From Halobacillus aidingensis (GTDB lineage: Bacteria; Bacillota; Bacilli; Bacillales; Halobacillaceae), in NCBI RefSeq assembly GCF_900104185.1, contig NZ_FNIZ01000003.1, positions 124,001 through 188,000 of the forward strand: a stretch of 64,000 nt of DNA, in the 5' to 3' direction. The position numbers and the translations under genes were made by a program. Below the pieces are notes generated by a model. It was not told the DNA's origin, did not search any database, and worked only from the letters and a program-made list of their open reading frames with translations. This document shows positions 32,660 through 41,957 of this stretch, one piece after another. How positions within the stretch are numbered: position 1 is the first letter of the stretch; each line of letters starts with the position of its first letter.

Positions 32660-33325
32660 ATGAGCGAATCTAAAACACAGTTGACCAACCCGACGAATGA
32701 AGAGAACAAACAGCAGGAAACGGAAAGTAAAAGCAGTCATCGCGTGACCAAAGCCATTGTAGGCGGAGTTCTTGGTGCAGCGGCAGGCTATTTCTTAAAA
32801 CCGAATCGCGCAGAAGAACATAAAGAGAATATGAAGGAAAAAGCAGGGAAAGCCGGAGGACAGCTGAAAGATTTGAAAGACCAAACGAAAGATAAAACAA
32901 GCGAAATGGTCGGTCGTGTGAAAGACAAAGTGAAAAATAGATCTAATGAAGAGGAAGAAAAAGAAGAAACACGTTCCCTGAATGGTGCGGACCTTTCTCA
33001 AAAACAACTGGAATCACCTGATGAAGCGGCTGCTACGGAGGAAACCGATCAGGTTGAGGATGAAGAAATGGTTAATGAAGCCAATGAGGAAGAAAACCAT
33101 GAAGAAATGGAAGGTGAAAGATCTGAGAATGATGATGGGGAACAGGAAAATGAAGAACCAGTGGCCAATGAAGAAGATGATGCGGAACAAGAACCAGTGA
33201 ACAACGAAGAAAATGATGTTGAACAAAATAGTGAAGAACCTATGAACAATGAAGAAGATGAAAATCAAGAAACAGTGAAGACAGGGAAGACGACATTAAC
33301 CTTTAATGATGATACCACAAAGTAA
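32660..33325 (+). CDS. gvpT: Gas-vesicle protein GvpT (YtxH-like, acidic tail)
   Basis: 221 residues. A short hydrophobic glycine-rich segment (AIVGGVLGAAAGYFL, about 32-46), then a Lys-rich helical region (KDLKDQTKDKTSEMVGRVKDKVKN) as in YtxH proteins, then about 100 residues almost entirely Glu, Asp, Asn and Gln with recurring EEPV.N.E and NNEE units. The length of the acidic tail would be easily changed by repeat slippage. The position between gvpJ and gvpU identifies it. Role unknown; the tail may keep vesicles apart. Confidence 0.8.
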   Translation: MSESKTQLTNPTNEENKQQETESKSSHRVTKAIVGGVLGAAAGYFLKPNRAEEHKENMKEKAGKAGGQLKDLKDQTKDKTSEMVGRVKDKVKNRSNEEEEKEETRSLNGADLSQKQLESPDEAAATEETDQVEDEEMVNEANEEENHEEMEGERSENDDGEQENEEPVANEEDDAEQEPVNNEENDVEQNSEEPMNNEEDENQETVKTGKTTLTFNDDTTK

Positions 33326-33352
33326 AAATGACTATAGAAGGGAAGAAAATAA

Positions 33353-33712
33353 ATGGATAATATTCTACGAAACTTCGTAAAAGCGGCGAACCAGGGAGAT
33401 TTTTCCCTTGATCTTACATTGAACGTCAATGGTGCTTTGGTTACAGGAACGACCGTATCTGCGAAGAAATATATGCAATCGCTGAGCCGGACGTTTGAAA
33501 ATGGAAATGAAATTTCTCAGGAACTGAGTGAGAAATTGTCGCGTGCTAGTGAGGTCAACTATGCGCATGAGGAAATCAGCTATATCCATTTAGAAGAAGC
33601 GCAAGTGTACAATGGGGACTCCAAGCCCACGCCTTCTGAAGGAAGTTTTTACTGGCGTGGAAAGCTTGATGAAGTGGATGGTTTCTTCCTTGGAAAAATT
33701 GATGCTAATTAA
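33353..33712 (+). CDS. gvpU: Gas-vesicle protein GvpU
   Basis: 119 residues, GvpU family: small beta-rich protein starting NILRNFVKAANQGDFSLDLTLNVNGALVTGT and ending SEGSFYWRGKLDEVDGFFLGKI. In B. megaterium GvpU is the last gene of the cluster and has been linked to vesicle clustering. No obvious terminator follows; 143 bases of non-coding DNA precede the acyltransferase. Confidence 0.88.
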   Translation: MDNILRNFVKAANQGDFSLDLTLNVNGALVTGTTVSAKKYMQSLSRTFENGNEISQELSEKLSRASEVNYAHEEISYIHLEEAQVYNGDSKPTPSEGSFYWRGKLDEVDGFFLGKIDAN

Positions 33713-33855
33713 TCGTTGCCAAATGTCCAAATTCTACCTTAAATATTACCTTAATTAAAAAAGAGATTATAAAATGGCAACAACCCCAAAAATAGAGCTG
33801 GACCATGGTAAGATGACGTGTGTTTAAATCATGATTACAAAAGAGGATGATAAAA

Positions 33856-34989
33856 ATGGCTAGAGAAAAAATTGAGTCGATTTTTCTATTAAGGCTCTTT
33901 GCCATGGTCATGGTGGTTCTGGTTCACGTTACAGGAACGTATGCCTCCATACTACCAGCAGATGGGGATGCCTTTGCTAAATATCATTTCCTTAATAGAA
34001 TTATAAGAATAGAAGCAGGAATTTTCATTATGATCACCGCTATGGTGTTCTTCTATAAATATATTGGACAGAGAATGGATTGGGATGAGTTAAAGGCTTT
34101 CTATAAAAAGAGGGCTTTATATATTGTTGTTCCTTATCTTGTCTGGGCGTTATTCTATGAAGCTTACTCTATTTATATAGGAGCTGTACCTTTTGATCTT
34201 AGTGAAATTGGTATGCGCATTTTAAAAGGGGAATCTTTCTATCAGCTCCATTTCATATTCTTGATTGTGCAATTTTATTTATTTTTCCCAGCTATATTAT
34301 TTGTAGTAAAGAAAGTAACATTTTTTAGAAAGTATCTATGGCTTTTTGGAATGCTGATTGCCGTTGGGTACCATTTTTTCAACCGCGAGTATCAACTTAT
34401 TCCTTTTACTTTCTTTTTGAGCAGTATGGGGCCGTATCTATTAGGTGCCTGGATTGGAATTAACTTTAAAGAACAAAAACAAAGAATTTATAACAAATCT
34501 ACCTTTGCATGGGTTTTTGTTGCGGTTGCCGCTGGCATTGCAACTGTCCAGCTCTACTACCATCTCTATACCGTTTCTTCCTTTTATTTACCAGGGTGGA
34601 CGTATTTAGTTTTGAATCTGATTTATATGATGGCTGGAAGCTATACCATGTTCCGTCTAATGGAAATCATTGCTCGAAAATGGCAGCCCATTCTGCCATA
34701 CGTTAAAAACGTAGCGGTTTATTCTTTTGGATTTTATTTGCTACATCCTATTGTATTAAAAGCAGTAGCTCAAGTTATTCCAACACCTAATAACTTCTGG
34801 TTTCATATTGGAATTTCCACAAGGTTCGTCCTGACCTTATTTTTCTGTTACGTCATCATATGGCTCGCTCACCGCTATTTTCCTTTTGCAAGCTTGATTT
34901 TCGGTAAATTGCCAAATGGTAAGCCTGCCTTTTTAGGAATGACACGTTCTGTCAAAAAATATGAAGAGGTAAGGACATCCGCTCAATAA
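33856..34989 (+). CDS. Acyltransferase-3 family membrane protein
   Basis: 377 residues, about ten membrane helices. Begins with the family motif FLLRLFAMVMVVLVHVTGTY (the His in helix 1 is the conserved catalytic residue of acyltransferase-3 proteins), then IFIMITAMVFFYKYIG. These enzymes O-acetylate or acylate surface polysaccharides and other envelope sugars; the substrate here is unknown. ATG 33856 is better spaced from GAGG than the in-frame ATG 33847. More AT-rich in codon choice (ATA, TTA, AGA) than its neighbours, which may indicate separate acquisition. Confidence 0.85.
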   Translation: MAREKIESIFLLRLFAMVMVVLVHVTGTYASILPADGDAFAKYHFLNRIIRIEAGIFIMITAMVFFYKYIGQRMDWDELKAFYKKRALYIVVPYLVWALFYEAYSIYIGAVPFDLSEIGMRILKGESFYQLHFIFLIVQFYLFFPAILFVVKKVTFFRKYLWLFGMLIAVGYHFFNREYQLIPFTFFLSSMGPYLLGAWIGINFKEQKQRIYNKSTFAWVFVAVAAGIATVQLYYHLYTVSSFYLPGWTYLVLNLIYMMAGSYTMFRLMEIIARKWQPILPYVKNVAVYSFGFYLLHPIVLKAVAQVIPTPNNFWFHIGISTRFVLTLFFCYVIIWLAHRYFPFASLIFGKLPNGKPAFLGMTRSVKKYEEVRTSAQ

Positions 34990-35018
34990 GAGGGAAGCAG
35001 TAGCTTCTCTCTTATTTT
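34987..35018 (+). terminator. Terminator of the acyltransferase gene, includes its stop codon
   Basis: TAAGAGGGAAGC/GCTTCTCTCTTA stem with a four-base loop and T-run; the TAA stop forms the foot of the stem. Confidence 0.85.
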
Positions 35019-35053
35019 ATATCTAATATTTTCAGAAAAATCTGTATATCGCA

Positions 35054-35083
35054 TTGAATTAAGAAAGGAAAGTAATATATAAT
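35054..35083 (+). promoter_or_regulatory. Sigma-A promoter of cstA
   Basis: TTGAAT at 35054-35059, 18-base spacer, TATAAT at 35078-35083. The expected start of transcription falls at the cre site. Confidence 0.7.
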
Positions 35084-35091
35084 ACATTTAA

Positions 35092-35106
35092 ATGTAAACG
35101 CATACA
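35092..35106 (+). promoter_or_regulatory. cre site at the cstA transcription start
   Basis: ATGTAAACGCATACA matches WTGNAANCGNWNNCW at every position. Its position around +1 fits carbon catabolite repression by CcpA. Confidence 0.75.
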
Positions 35107-35133
35107 TACTTTTGTAGATTGAGGAGGGTTTTT

Positions 35134-36870
35134 GTGAGTGGGATATGGTTAGCTGTTGTTGGAGGTCTCATCTTTTTTCTAGGTTATCGGTATTATTCGA
35201 AGTTTATCGCCGAAAAAATCTATCGTCTCGATCCGAACTATGTCACCCCCGCCCATCAGTATAAGGATGGTGTCGATTTTGTCCCGACGAATAAATTCGT
35301 TTTGTGGGGTCACCATTTCACGTCCGTTGCAGGGGCGGCGCCGATTGTTGGACCGGCGATTGCCGTGTATTGGGGCTGGCTGCCCGCTGTGCTATGGGTA
35401 TTATTAGGAACTGTCTTTGCTGCCGGTGTCCATGATTTCGGTACACTTGTTTTGTCGGTAAGAAATAAAGGACAATCCATCGGTACGCTAGCCAGTAAGT
35501 TGATCGGTCAAAAAGCGAAAGTGCTGTTTTTATTCATCATTTTACTGCTTGTTCTAATGGTAAACGCTGTCTTCGCCTGGGTCATTGCGAATCTATTCAT
35601 TTCATTCCCGGCAAGCGTACTTTCTGTTTTCATTCAAATACCACTGGCCATTTGGATCGGCTATAGTGTGTATAAAAAGCAGGGGAACATGCTGCTTCCA
35701 TCCATTGTAGCGCTTGCGGTCATGTACATAGCGGCGATTGTGGCTAGCTATGTACCTGCTTTGCAAATCGACCTTGTCCGCTATTTCGGTGGCGAAGGCG
35801 CTTCAACAATATTTGGTTTGAATGCGACGTCCATGGCCTTCTTCGTATGGATTGTCGTGTTGATGGTGTATGTGTATATCGCCTCCACCTTGCCGGTTTG
35901 GAAGCTGTTACAGCCAAGAGACTATATCAACTCTCACCAATTGATTGTTGGACTTGGTCTTCTGTATTTGGGACTGCTTTTCACAAACCCTGAAATTACG
36001 GCACCAGTGACAAACGCTTCTGCGGATACATCCTGGTTCCCGCTATTGTTCATTACGATTGCCTGTGGAGCGATTTCTGGTTTCCACGGTCTTGTATCAT
36101 CGGGAACATCTTCGAAACAGTTGAATAAAGAAACAGACGCTCGTTTTGTCGGTTATTTAGGCTCTGTCGGTGAAGGGGCTTTGGCTCTTGTTGCGATTAT
36201 CGCTGTTGTCACTTTTTTCCCAACAGCAGGTGAATTTACAGCGACGTATAGCGGATTTACAGCGGCGAGTGGTGCGGGACTTGGCGTCTTTATCCAAGGT
36301 GCAGGACAGCTTGCTTCTGGACTTGGTATTCCTGCATCTGTTGCAGCAACGATTGTTTCCGTCATCGTCGTCAGTTTTGCCGCAACGACGTTGGACTCTT
36401 CTGTCCGTTTGATGCGTTATATTATTGCAGAACTAGGAACGGAATATAAAGTGACGCCATTAACGAAAACCCATGTGGCAACAACGGTTGCGGTGGTATC
36501 CAGTGCGGCTCTTACGTTAATTCCTCAAGGTCCTAAAGGCTTCGGTTCTGGTGGATACTTGCTTTGGCCTTTATTTGGAACCTCGAACCAGCTCCTGGCA
36601 GGTATTAGTCTGTTACTCGTTTCCATTTGGTTGAAACGTCAAGGACGAAACTATCTGCCGACGATCATTCCGATGGTCTTCCTCATGTTTATGACGTTGT
36701 GGGCCATGATTGATCAGGTGGTGACCGAGTGGGCGCCATGGAATGATGGAAGCGACTGGATGCTGTTTTCTTTCGGAGCAATCATTCTTGTGTTTACTTT
36801 CTGGATTCTCATTACAGCGTTTTCTGCGATTGCAGGGAATCGCGACGATTCTATTGAGAAAAGTGCGTAA
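35134..36870 (+). CDS. cstA: Carbon starvation protein CstA
   Basis: 578 residues, many membrane helices. The N-terminal domain is complete: YRLDPNYVTPAHQYKDGVDFVPTNKFVLWGHHFTSVAGAAPIVGPAIAVYWGW, a hallmark of CstA/BtsT transporters of pyruvate or peptides. ISGFHGLVSSGTSSKQ and WPLFGTSNQLLAGISLLLVS are also conserved. The GTG at 35134 is correctly spaced from GAGGAGG (35121-35127); the upstream TTG overlaps that site. A sigma-A promoter and perfect cre site predict repression by glucose. Followed by a hairpin and the CC-motif module. Confidence 0.95.
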   Translation: MSGIWLAVVGGLIFFLGYRYYSKFIAEKIYRLDPNYVTPAHQYKDGVDFVPTNKFVLWGHHFTSVAGAAPIVGPAIAVYWGWLPAVLWVLLGTVFAAGVHDFGTLVLSVRNKGQSIGTLASKLIGQKAKVLFLFIILLLVLMVNAVFAWVIANLFISFPASVLSVFIQIPLAIWIGYSVYKKQGNMLLPSIVALAVMYIAAIVASYVPALQIDLVRYFGGEGASTIFGLNATSMAFFVWIVVLMVYVYIASTLPVWKLLQPRDYINSHQLIVGLGLLYLGLLFTNPEITAPVTNASADTSWFPLLFITIACGAISGFHGLVSSGTSSKQLNKETDARFVGYLGSVGEGALALVAIIAVVTFFPTAGEFTATYSGFTAASGAGLGVFIQGAGQLASGLGIPASVAATIVSVIVVSFAATTLDSSVRLMRYIIAELGTEYKVTPLTKTHVATTVAVVSSAALTLIPQGPKGFGSGGYLLWPLFGTSNQLLAGISLLLVSIWLKRQGRNYLPTIIPMVFLMFMTLWAMIDQVVTEWAPWNDGSDWMLFSFGAIILVFTFWILITAFSAIAGNRDDSIEKSA

Positions 36871-36876
36871 CCATAA

Positions 36877-36908
36877 AAGGAAGCCGTCATTTGTCGGCTT
36901 TCTTTTTC
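36877..36908 (+). terminator. Terminator or attenuator after cstA
   Basis: AAGGAAGCCG/CGGCTTTCTT stem with an eight-base loop and T-run, just before the ribosome site of the next gene. Confidence 0.75.
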
Positions 36909-36929
36909 CTTGAAAGGAGCATCGACACC

Positions 36930-37295
36930 ATGAAAGAAATCATGATCATTCGCCCTGAGAAAGAAATAGGAATGGGATGCTGTGGAGGAATATGCAGCGA
37001 TGACGATGGCTTCATTAACATGCAAGAAGAGTTTAAGCACCACGACCAGGATCGGGAAAAACTAGGGGAGTGGTATAGAGACAACCAGAGGGAAGGAGTT
37101 CATGTTGATTATGTTGACCCAAGGAATCTACTTGCCATTCTTGTTTATTTTATCAAGCACGTAAAGGCAGGACATATATCCATTTGGAGTGCGTTACGGT
37201 CGATTTTTTTTCGAATGCGATACAATAGCTTGTTCATTAATGGTAGATGGATAGAAAATAAGGAGGGAGAGGCGTGGAGAAGAAGTTTTCGTTAA
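36930..37295 (+). CDS. Unrecognised protein with N-terminal GCCGGIC motif
   Basis: 121 residues; I do not recognise the family. After MKEIMIIRPEKEIGM comes GCCGGICSDDDGF (three Cys in six residues, about 16-28), a thiol cluster suited to metal or redox chemistry. The rest is helical and basic at its end (YFIKHVKAGHISIWSALRSIFFRMRYNSLFINGRWIE). AAAGGAGC precedes ATG 36930. It lies 59 bases after cstA and overlaps the next gene by 22 bases, which ties it to the Cys-Cys protein and the ATPase. Confidence 0.7.
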   Translation: MKEIMIIRPEKEIGMGCCGGICSDDDGFINMQEEFKHHDQDREKLGEWYRDNQREGVHVDYVDPRNLLAILVYFIKHVKAGHISIWSALRSIFFRMRYNSLFINGRWIENKEGEAWRRSFR

Positions 37296-37537
37296 AACGG
37301 TTATTTGAGTTTTATGATGAAGTGTTAAGCCTCCCTCACAAACAGGAAATTGCCAGGGAACTGAGGGATGAAGATGACCTCTTTTTACTTCTTGTGTATT
37401 CAGATATGTTAGGGATACCGAATCCGGCTTTTTATTATACGTTAGAGTTATACCCGCACATCATTGAAAAGTTCCACGATTGGCACTTGCGGATGGGGAT
37501 GGAAAAGTCTCCACTCGATGGCATTCGTTGTTGTTAG
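37274..37537 (+). CDS. Small protein ending in Cys-Cys (cory-CC-star type)
   Basis: 87 residues, GTG start after GGAGGGAGAGGC. Helical protein (LKRLFEFYDEVLSLPHKQEIARELRDEDDLFLLLVYSDMLGIPNPAFYYTLELYPHIIEKFHDWH) whose last residues are DGIRCC, the two Cys being the very C-terminus. From memory, small proteins of this sort next to ArsA-like ATPases are annotated cory-CC-star. The function is not known. Overlaps its upstream neighbour, and the ATPase gene starts 13 bases after it. Confidence 0.75.
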   Translation: MEKKFSLKRLFEFYDEVLSLPHKQEIARELRDEDDLFLLLVYSDMLGIPNPAFYYTLELYPHIIEKFHDWHLRMGMEKSPLDGIRCC

Positions 37538-37550
37538 AGGAGGAAGTAGC

Positions 37551-38495
37551 ATGGAAGGTTTGCATAAGAATAAAGTTATTTTCGTGGGTGGAAAAGGAGG
37601 AGTAGGGAAGTCAACATCCTCCGCTGCACTTGCTGTTGCGTTTGCGAAAGAGGGGCATCGAACTCTTGTCGTATCTACAGATCCTGCCCATAACCTTGGA
37701 GATATTTTTCATGAAAAAGTCAATCATGAGAAGACGGCACTGATGGAGAATCTCTGGGGGATTGAAATCGATCCCTTTCATGAATCTAAGCGGTACATTG
37801 CAGGTGTGAAAGATAATTTGGAAGGCCTTGTGAAATCGAAAATGGTCGAAGAGGTTCATAGGCAGATCGATATGGCTAGTGCATCTCCCGGAGCGGATGA
37901 AGCCGCCTTATTCGACCGTCTCATCTCGATTATTCTGGAAGAATCCGAGCACTTTGACAAAATCGTGTTTGATACGGCACCGACAGGACACACGATTCGT
38001 CTACTGACGTTGCCGGAGCTAATGAGTGTATGGATTGACGGGATGCTCGAACGTAGGAAGAAAATAAATGACAATTACACACAGCTGTTGAATGACGGCG
38101 ATCCTGTCGACGATCCGATTTACGATGTGTTGCAGCGAAGGAAAGAGAAGTTTGCTGCAGTAAGGAAAGTAATCCTTGATCCTGCTCAAACAGGATTTGT
38201 ATTTGTTTTAATACCAGAGCGGCTTCCGATTCTCGAAACAGAGCAGGCGATTCGGAAATTGAAACAGCATGACTTGATAGTTAAAACTCTGATCGTTAAT
38301 AAAGTCCTGCCCGATTATGCAGACGGTGAATTTCTTGCAAAAAGACGAAAACAAGAAGAAACGTACCTTGAGGAAATTAGAGGGAAATTCAAAGAACAGC
38401 AGCTAATTCAAATCCCGTTATTTGAAGAAGACGTTTCCGATATGAACAAACTAAAAACCTTCTCAAGCAACTTGAGTGAAGGGGTAAAGGCATGA
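37551..38495 (+). CDS. ArsA/Get3-family ATPase without cysteines
   Basis: 314 residues, single-domain deviant-Walker ATPase: GKGGVGKSTSSAA (about 13-25), switch I TDPAHNLGDIF, switch II FDTAPTGHTIRLLTLPE, and the A-loop-type NKVLP. Length fits one Get3/ArsA half. There is no Cys anywhere, so the thiol arsenite site of true ArsA is absent, and no arsB/arsR is near. A targeting or insertion role like Get3, or loading of a thiol cargo held by the two small Cys-pair proteins upstream, is inference. ATG 37551 follows AGAGGAGG; earlier starts overlap the previous gene. Confidence 0.88.
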   Translation: MEGLHKNKVIFVGGKGGVGKSTSSAALAVAFAKEGHRTLVVSTDPAHNLGDIFHEKVNHEKTALMENLWGIEIDPFHESKRYIAGVKDNLEGLVKSKMVEEVHRQIDMASASPGADEAALFDRLISIILEESEHFDKIVFDTAPTGHTIRLLTLPELMSVWIDGMLERRKKINDNYTQLLNDGDPVDDPIYDVLQRRKEKFAAVRKVILDPAQTGFVFVLIPERLPILETEQAIRKLKQHDLIVKTLIVNKVLPDYADGEFLAKRRKQEETYLEEIRGKFKEQQLIQIPLFEEDVSDMNKLKTFSSNLSEGVKA

Positions 38496-38518
38496 TGATG
38501 ACTTTAATTTCCATTTTA

Positions 38519-38551
38519 TGTATGACCTGGTACACCAAATATATCCATTAG
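38519..38551 (+). repeat. Dispersed ATGACCTGGT element, copy 4
   Basis: TGTATGACCTGGTACACC then AAATATATCCATTAG. It shares its first 16 bases with copies 1 and 2. A 19-codon frame starting at 38492 (overlapping the ATPase stop) reads through it as ...CMTWYTKYIH and then stops. Confidence 0.7.
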
Positions 38552-38560
38552 AATAGAAGA

Positions 38561-38605
38561 AAGCGCACAGTCAGCTTGTATTCGCTTGACTGTGCGCTTT
38601 TTCAT
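38561..38605. terminator. Hairpin between the ATPase and MATE genes, terminating both directions
   Basis: AAGCGCACAGTCA (38561-38573) pairs perfectly with 38587-38599, followed by six T on the plus strand. The MATE stop codon (38571-38573) and last codons lie within it. Confidence 0.85.
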
Positions 38606-39941
38606 TTTGAGTGACAAAAGATTTCTTCAGCCATATTCTCGATTTCCATCTTCGCAGCATAAGTACACCGCGCAGCCATTCATCCACGATGAAGCCGATC
38701 CAGATGCCGATCAGTCCATAAGCAAAATGAAGACCGAATATCCAGGCGATGGTCACCTGAACTCCCCACATCGATAGGATTCCGACAATGACTGGGAAAC
38801 GCACGTCGCCGGCGGCTCTTAGCGAATTGATGACTACGAGGTTGAAGGCACGTCCCGGCTCCAGTAGAACCGTCAACAGTAATAAGGTTCCTCCCGTGGT
38901 TAAAATGGTTTGATCATCAGTAAAGAGTCCCAGCAAAAAGTCGCTGGAAAAATAGAAAACAACGGCAACGGATAAAGAGATAACATTGGCTAACTGTAAG
39001 CTCCGAATACATTGCCGGTAAGCTTTCTCCGTTTCTTTTGCGCCTATATGATGACCGATCAATATTTGCGTACCTTGCCCAATGGCGATGGAGCATAGAA
39101 AAATGAACATCATCAGGTTTTGGGCATAGACTTTGGTCGTAATCGCTGTTGCTCCCATTTGAGCTACGAAATAGGTGATGGCCATCTGACTCGCATTGTA
39201 GGAAAGCTGCTCTCCGGCAGACGGAACACCGATATGAAGTAGATTTTTAATGTGCTCTTTTTCATAGTGGTAAAAAGATCGCCAGGGCAGATCCCCGGAC
39301 ACACGTTTGATGAGCAATAATAGGAGAACGAAGAAGCCGAAAGCTCTAGAAATTGCTGTCACATAAGCGACACCTTCAACTCCAAAGACGGGAAAACCGA
39401 ACGGACCGAAAATAACAAAGTAGTTGCCGATGACGTTCAAGATGTTCATGCCGATCGTGACATACATGGGATCTTTCGTTTGACCATAGCTCCTTAAAAG
39501 CGCTCCGATCGTCATCAGCATCGCCTGGACAAAAATAAGTCCGCCAACAATGTTCATGTAGTCTGTGGCGTCTGCCATCAATGAGGGAGGCAGATCCATC
39601 ACATTCAGGATCTGTTCGCTGAATACAAAGAGTCCGAAGCTGAGAAGAAGTGAAAACCACAAGTTGACACTGAGTGACGTGACGGTTATGCTCCCTGCCT
39701 CTTTCTTTTGTTCGGCACCAAGGTTTTGTGCAACTAAGATCGCTGCCCCCGTCGCTACGAATCCGAACATGACGATGACAACGGAAAGGATTTGATTGGA
39801 AACTCCGACGGCCGCCACGGCATCGTCGGAGTATTGACTGAGCATGAGTGTATCGGCGTTACCCATTAACATGTGAAGCAGAACTTCAATAAAGATTGGC
39901 CAAGTGAGGGCGAACAGCGTCATTTTTTTAGCTTGAGTCAT
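38571..39941 (-). CDS. MATE-family efflux protein
   Basis: 456 residues, twelve membrane helices, multidrug and toxic compound extrusion family: TWPIFIEVLLHMLMGNADTLMLSQYSDDAVAAVGVSNQI in helix 1-2, GATAITTKVYAQNLMMF and GQGTQILIGHHIGAKE in the second half. Exports organic cations or drugs in exchange for Na+ or H+; the substrate cannot be told from sequence. ATG 39941 has GAGGAG upstream. It is only 17 bases downstream of the GH13 gene on the same strand and may be read from the same message. Confidence 0.92.
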   Translation of the reverse strand: MTQAKKMTLFALTWPIFIEVLLHMLMGNADTLMLSQYSDDAVAAVGVSNQILSVVIVMFGFVATGAAILVAQNLGAEQKKEAGSITVTSLSVNLWFSLLLSFGLFVFSEQILNVMDLPPSLMADATDYMNIVGGLIFVQAMLMTIGALLRSYGQTKDPMYVTIGMNILNVIGNYFVIFGPFGFPVFGVEGVAYVTAISRAFGFFVLLLLLIKRVSGDLPWRSFYHYEKEHIKNLLHIGVPSAGEQLSYNASQMAITYFVAQMGATAITTKVYAQNLMMFIFLCSIAIGQGTQILIGHHIGAKETEKAYRQCIRSLQLANVISLSVAVVFYFSSDFLLGLFTDDQTILTTGGTLLLLTVLLEPGRAFNLVVINSLRAAGDVRFPVIVGILSMWGVQVTIAWIFGLHFAYGLIGIWIGFIVDEWLRGVLMLRRWKSRIWLKKSFVTQNEKAHSQANTS

Positions 39942-39958
39942 GGAAAGACTCCTCTACA

Positions 39959-41701
<1,743 letters not shown>

Positions 41702-41788
41702 TCATCCTTTCTGAACAATCGTTTGCACATTATTATACGTATCTACTAAATAAAACTATAGAATATATAAAGGGAAGTCAATGATAAT

Positions 41789-41803
41789 GTGAAAGCGTTA
41801 ACG
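41789..41803 (+). promoter_or_regulatory. cre-like site 1 in the mdx intergenic region
   Basis: GTGAAAGCGTTAACG fits the CcpA consensus except at the first and last bases. It lies between the divergent GH13 gene and mdxE. Confidence 0.55.
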
Positions 41804-41843
41804 TAAGGTTATAGATAATGAAACATAATTTTAATATTTTATA

Positions 41844-41880
41844 AGAAAACGCTTGCAAATCTATTTTTAGTTTGTATAAT
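41844..41880 (+). promoter_or_regulatory. mdxE promoter overlapped by cre site 2
   Basis: AGAAAACGCTTGCAA (41844-41858) is a perfect cre on the minus strand. Its right end forms the -35 TTGCAA (41853-41858), followed by a 16-base spacer and TATAAT (41875-41880). Binding of CcpA or the LacI-family regulator would block polymerase directly. Confidence 0.7.
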
Positions 41881-41957
41881 TAGAATCAAGATGTGTGCAA
41901 TCGGTTTCACTAGATTGCGTTACATATCCATTAGGAAACTATTAGGGGGAGTTAAGT

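Noticed and set aside
33014-33268. Phe-rich frame opposite gvpT
   Set aside because: A direct shadow of the GAA/GAT-rich acidic tail on the other strand.
37551-38495. Arsenite efflux ATPase (arsA)
   Set aside because: No cysteines for arsenite binding, single ATPase half, and no arsB, arsD or arsR nearby.
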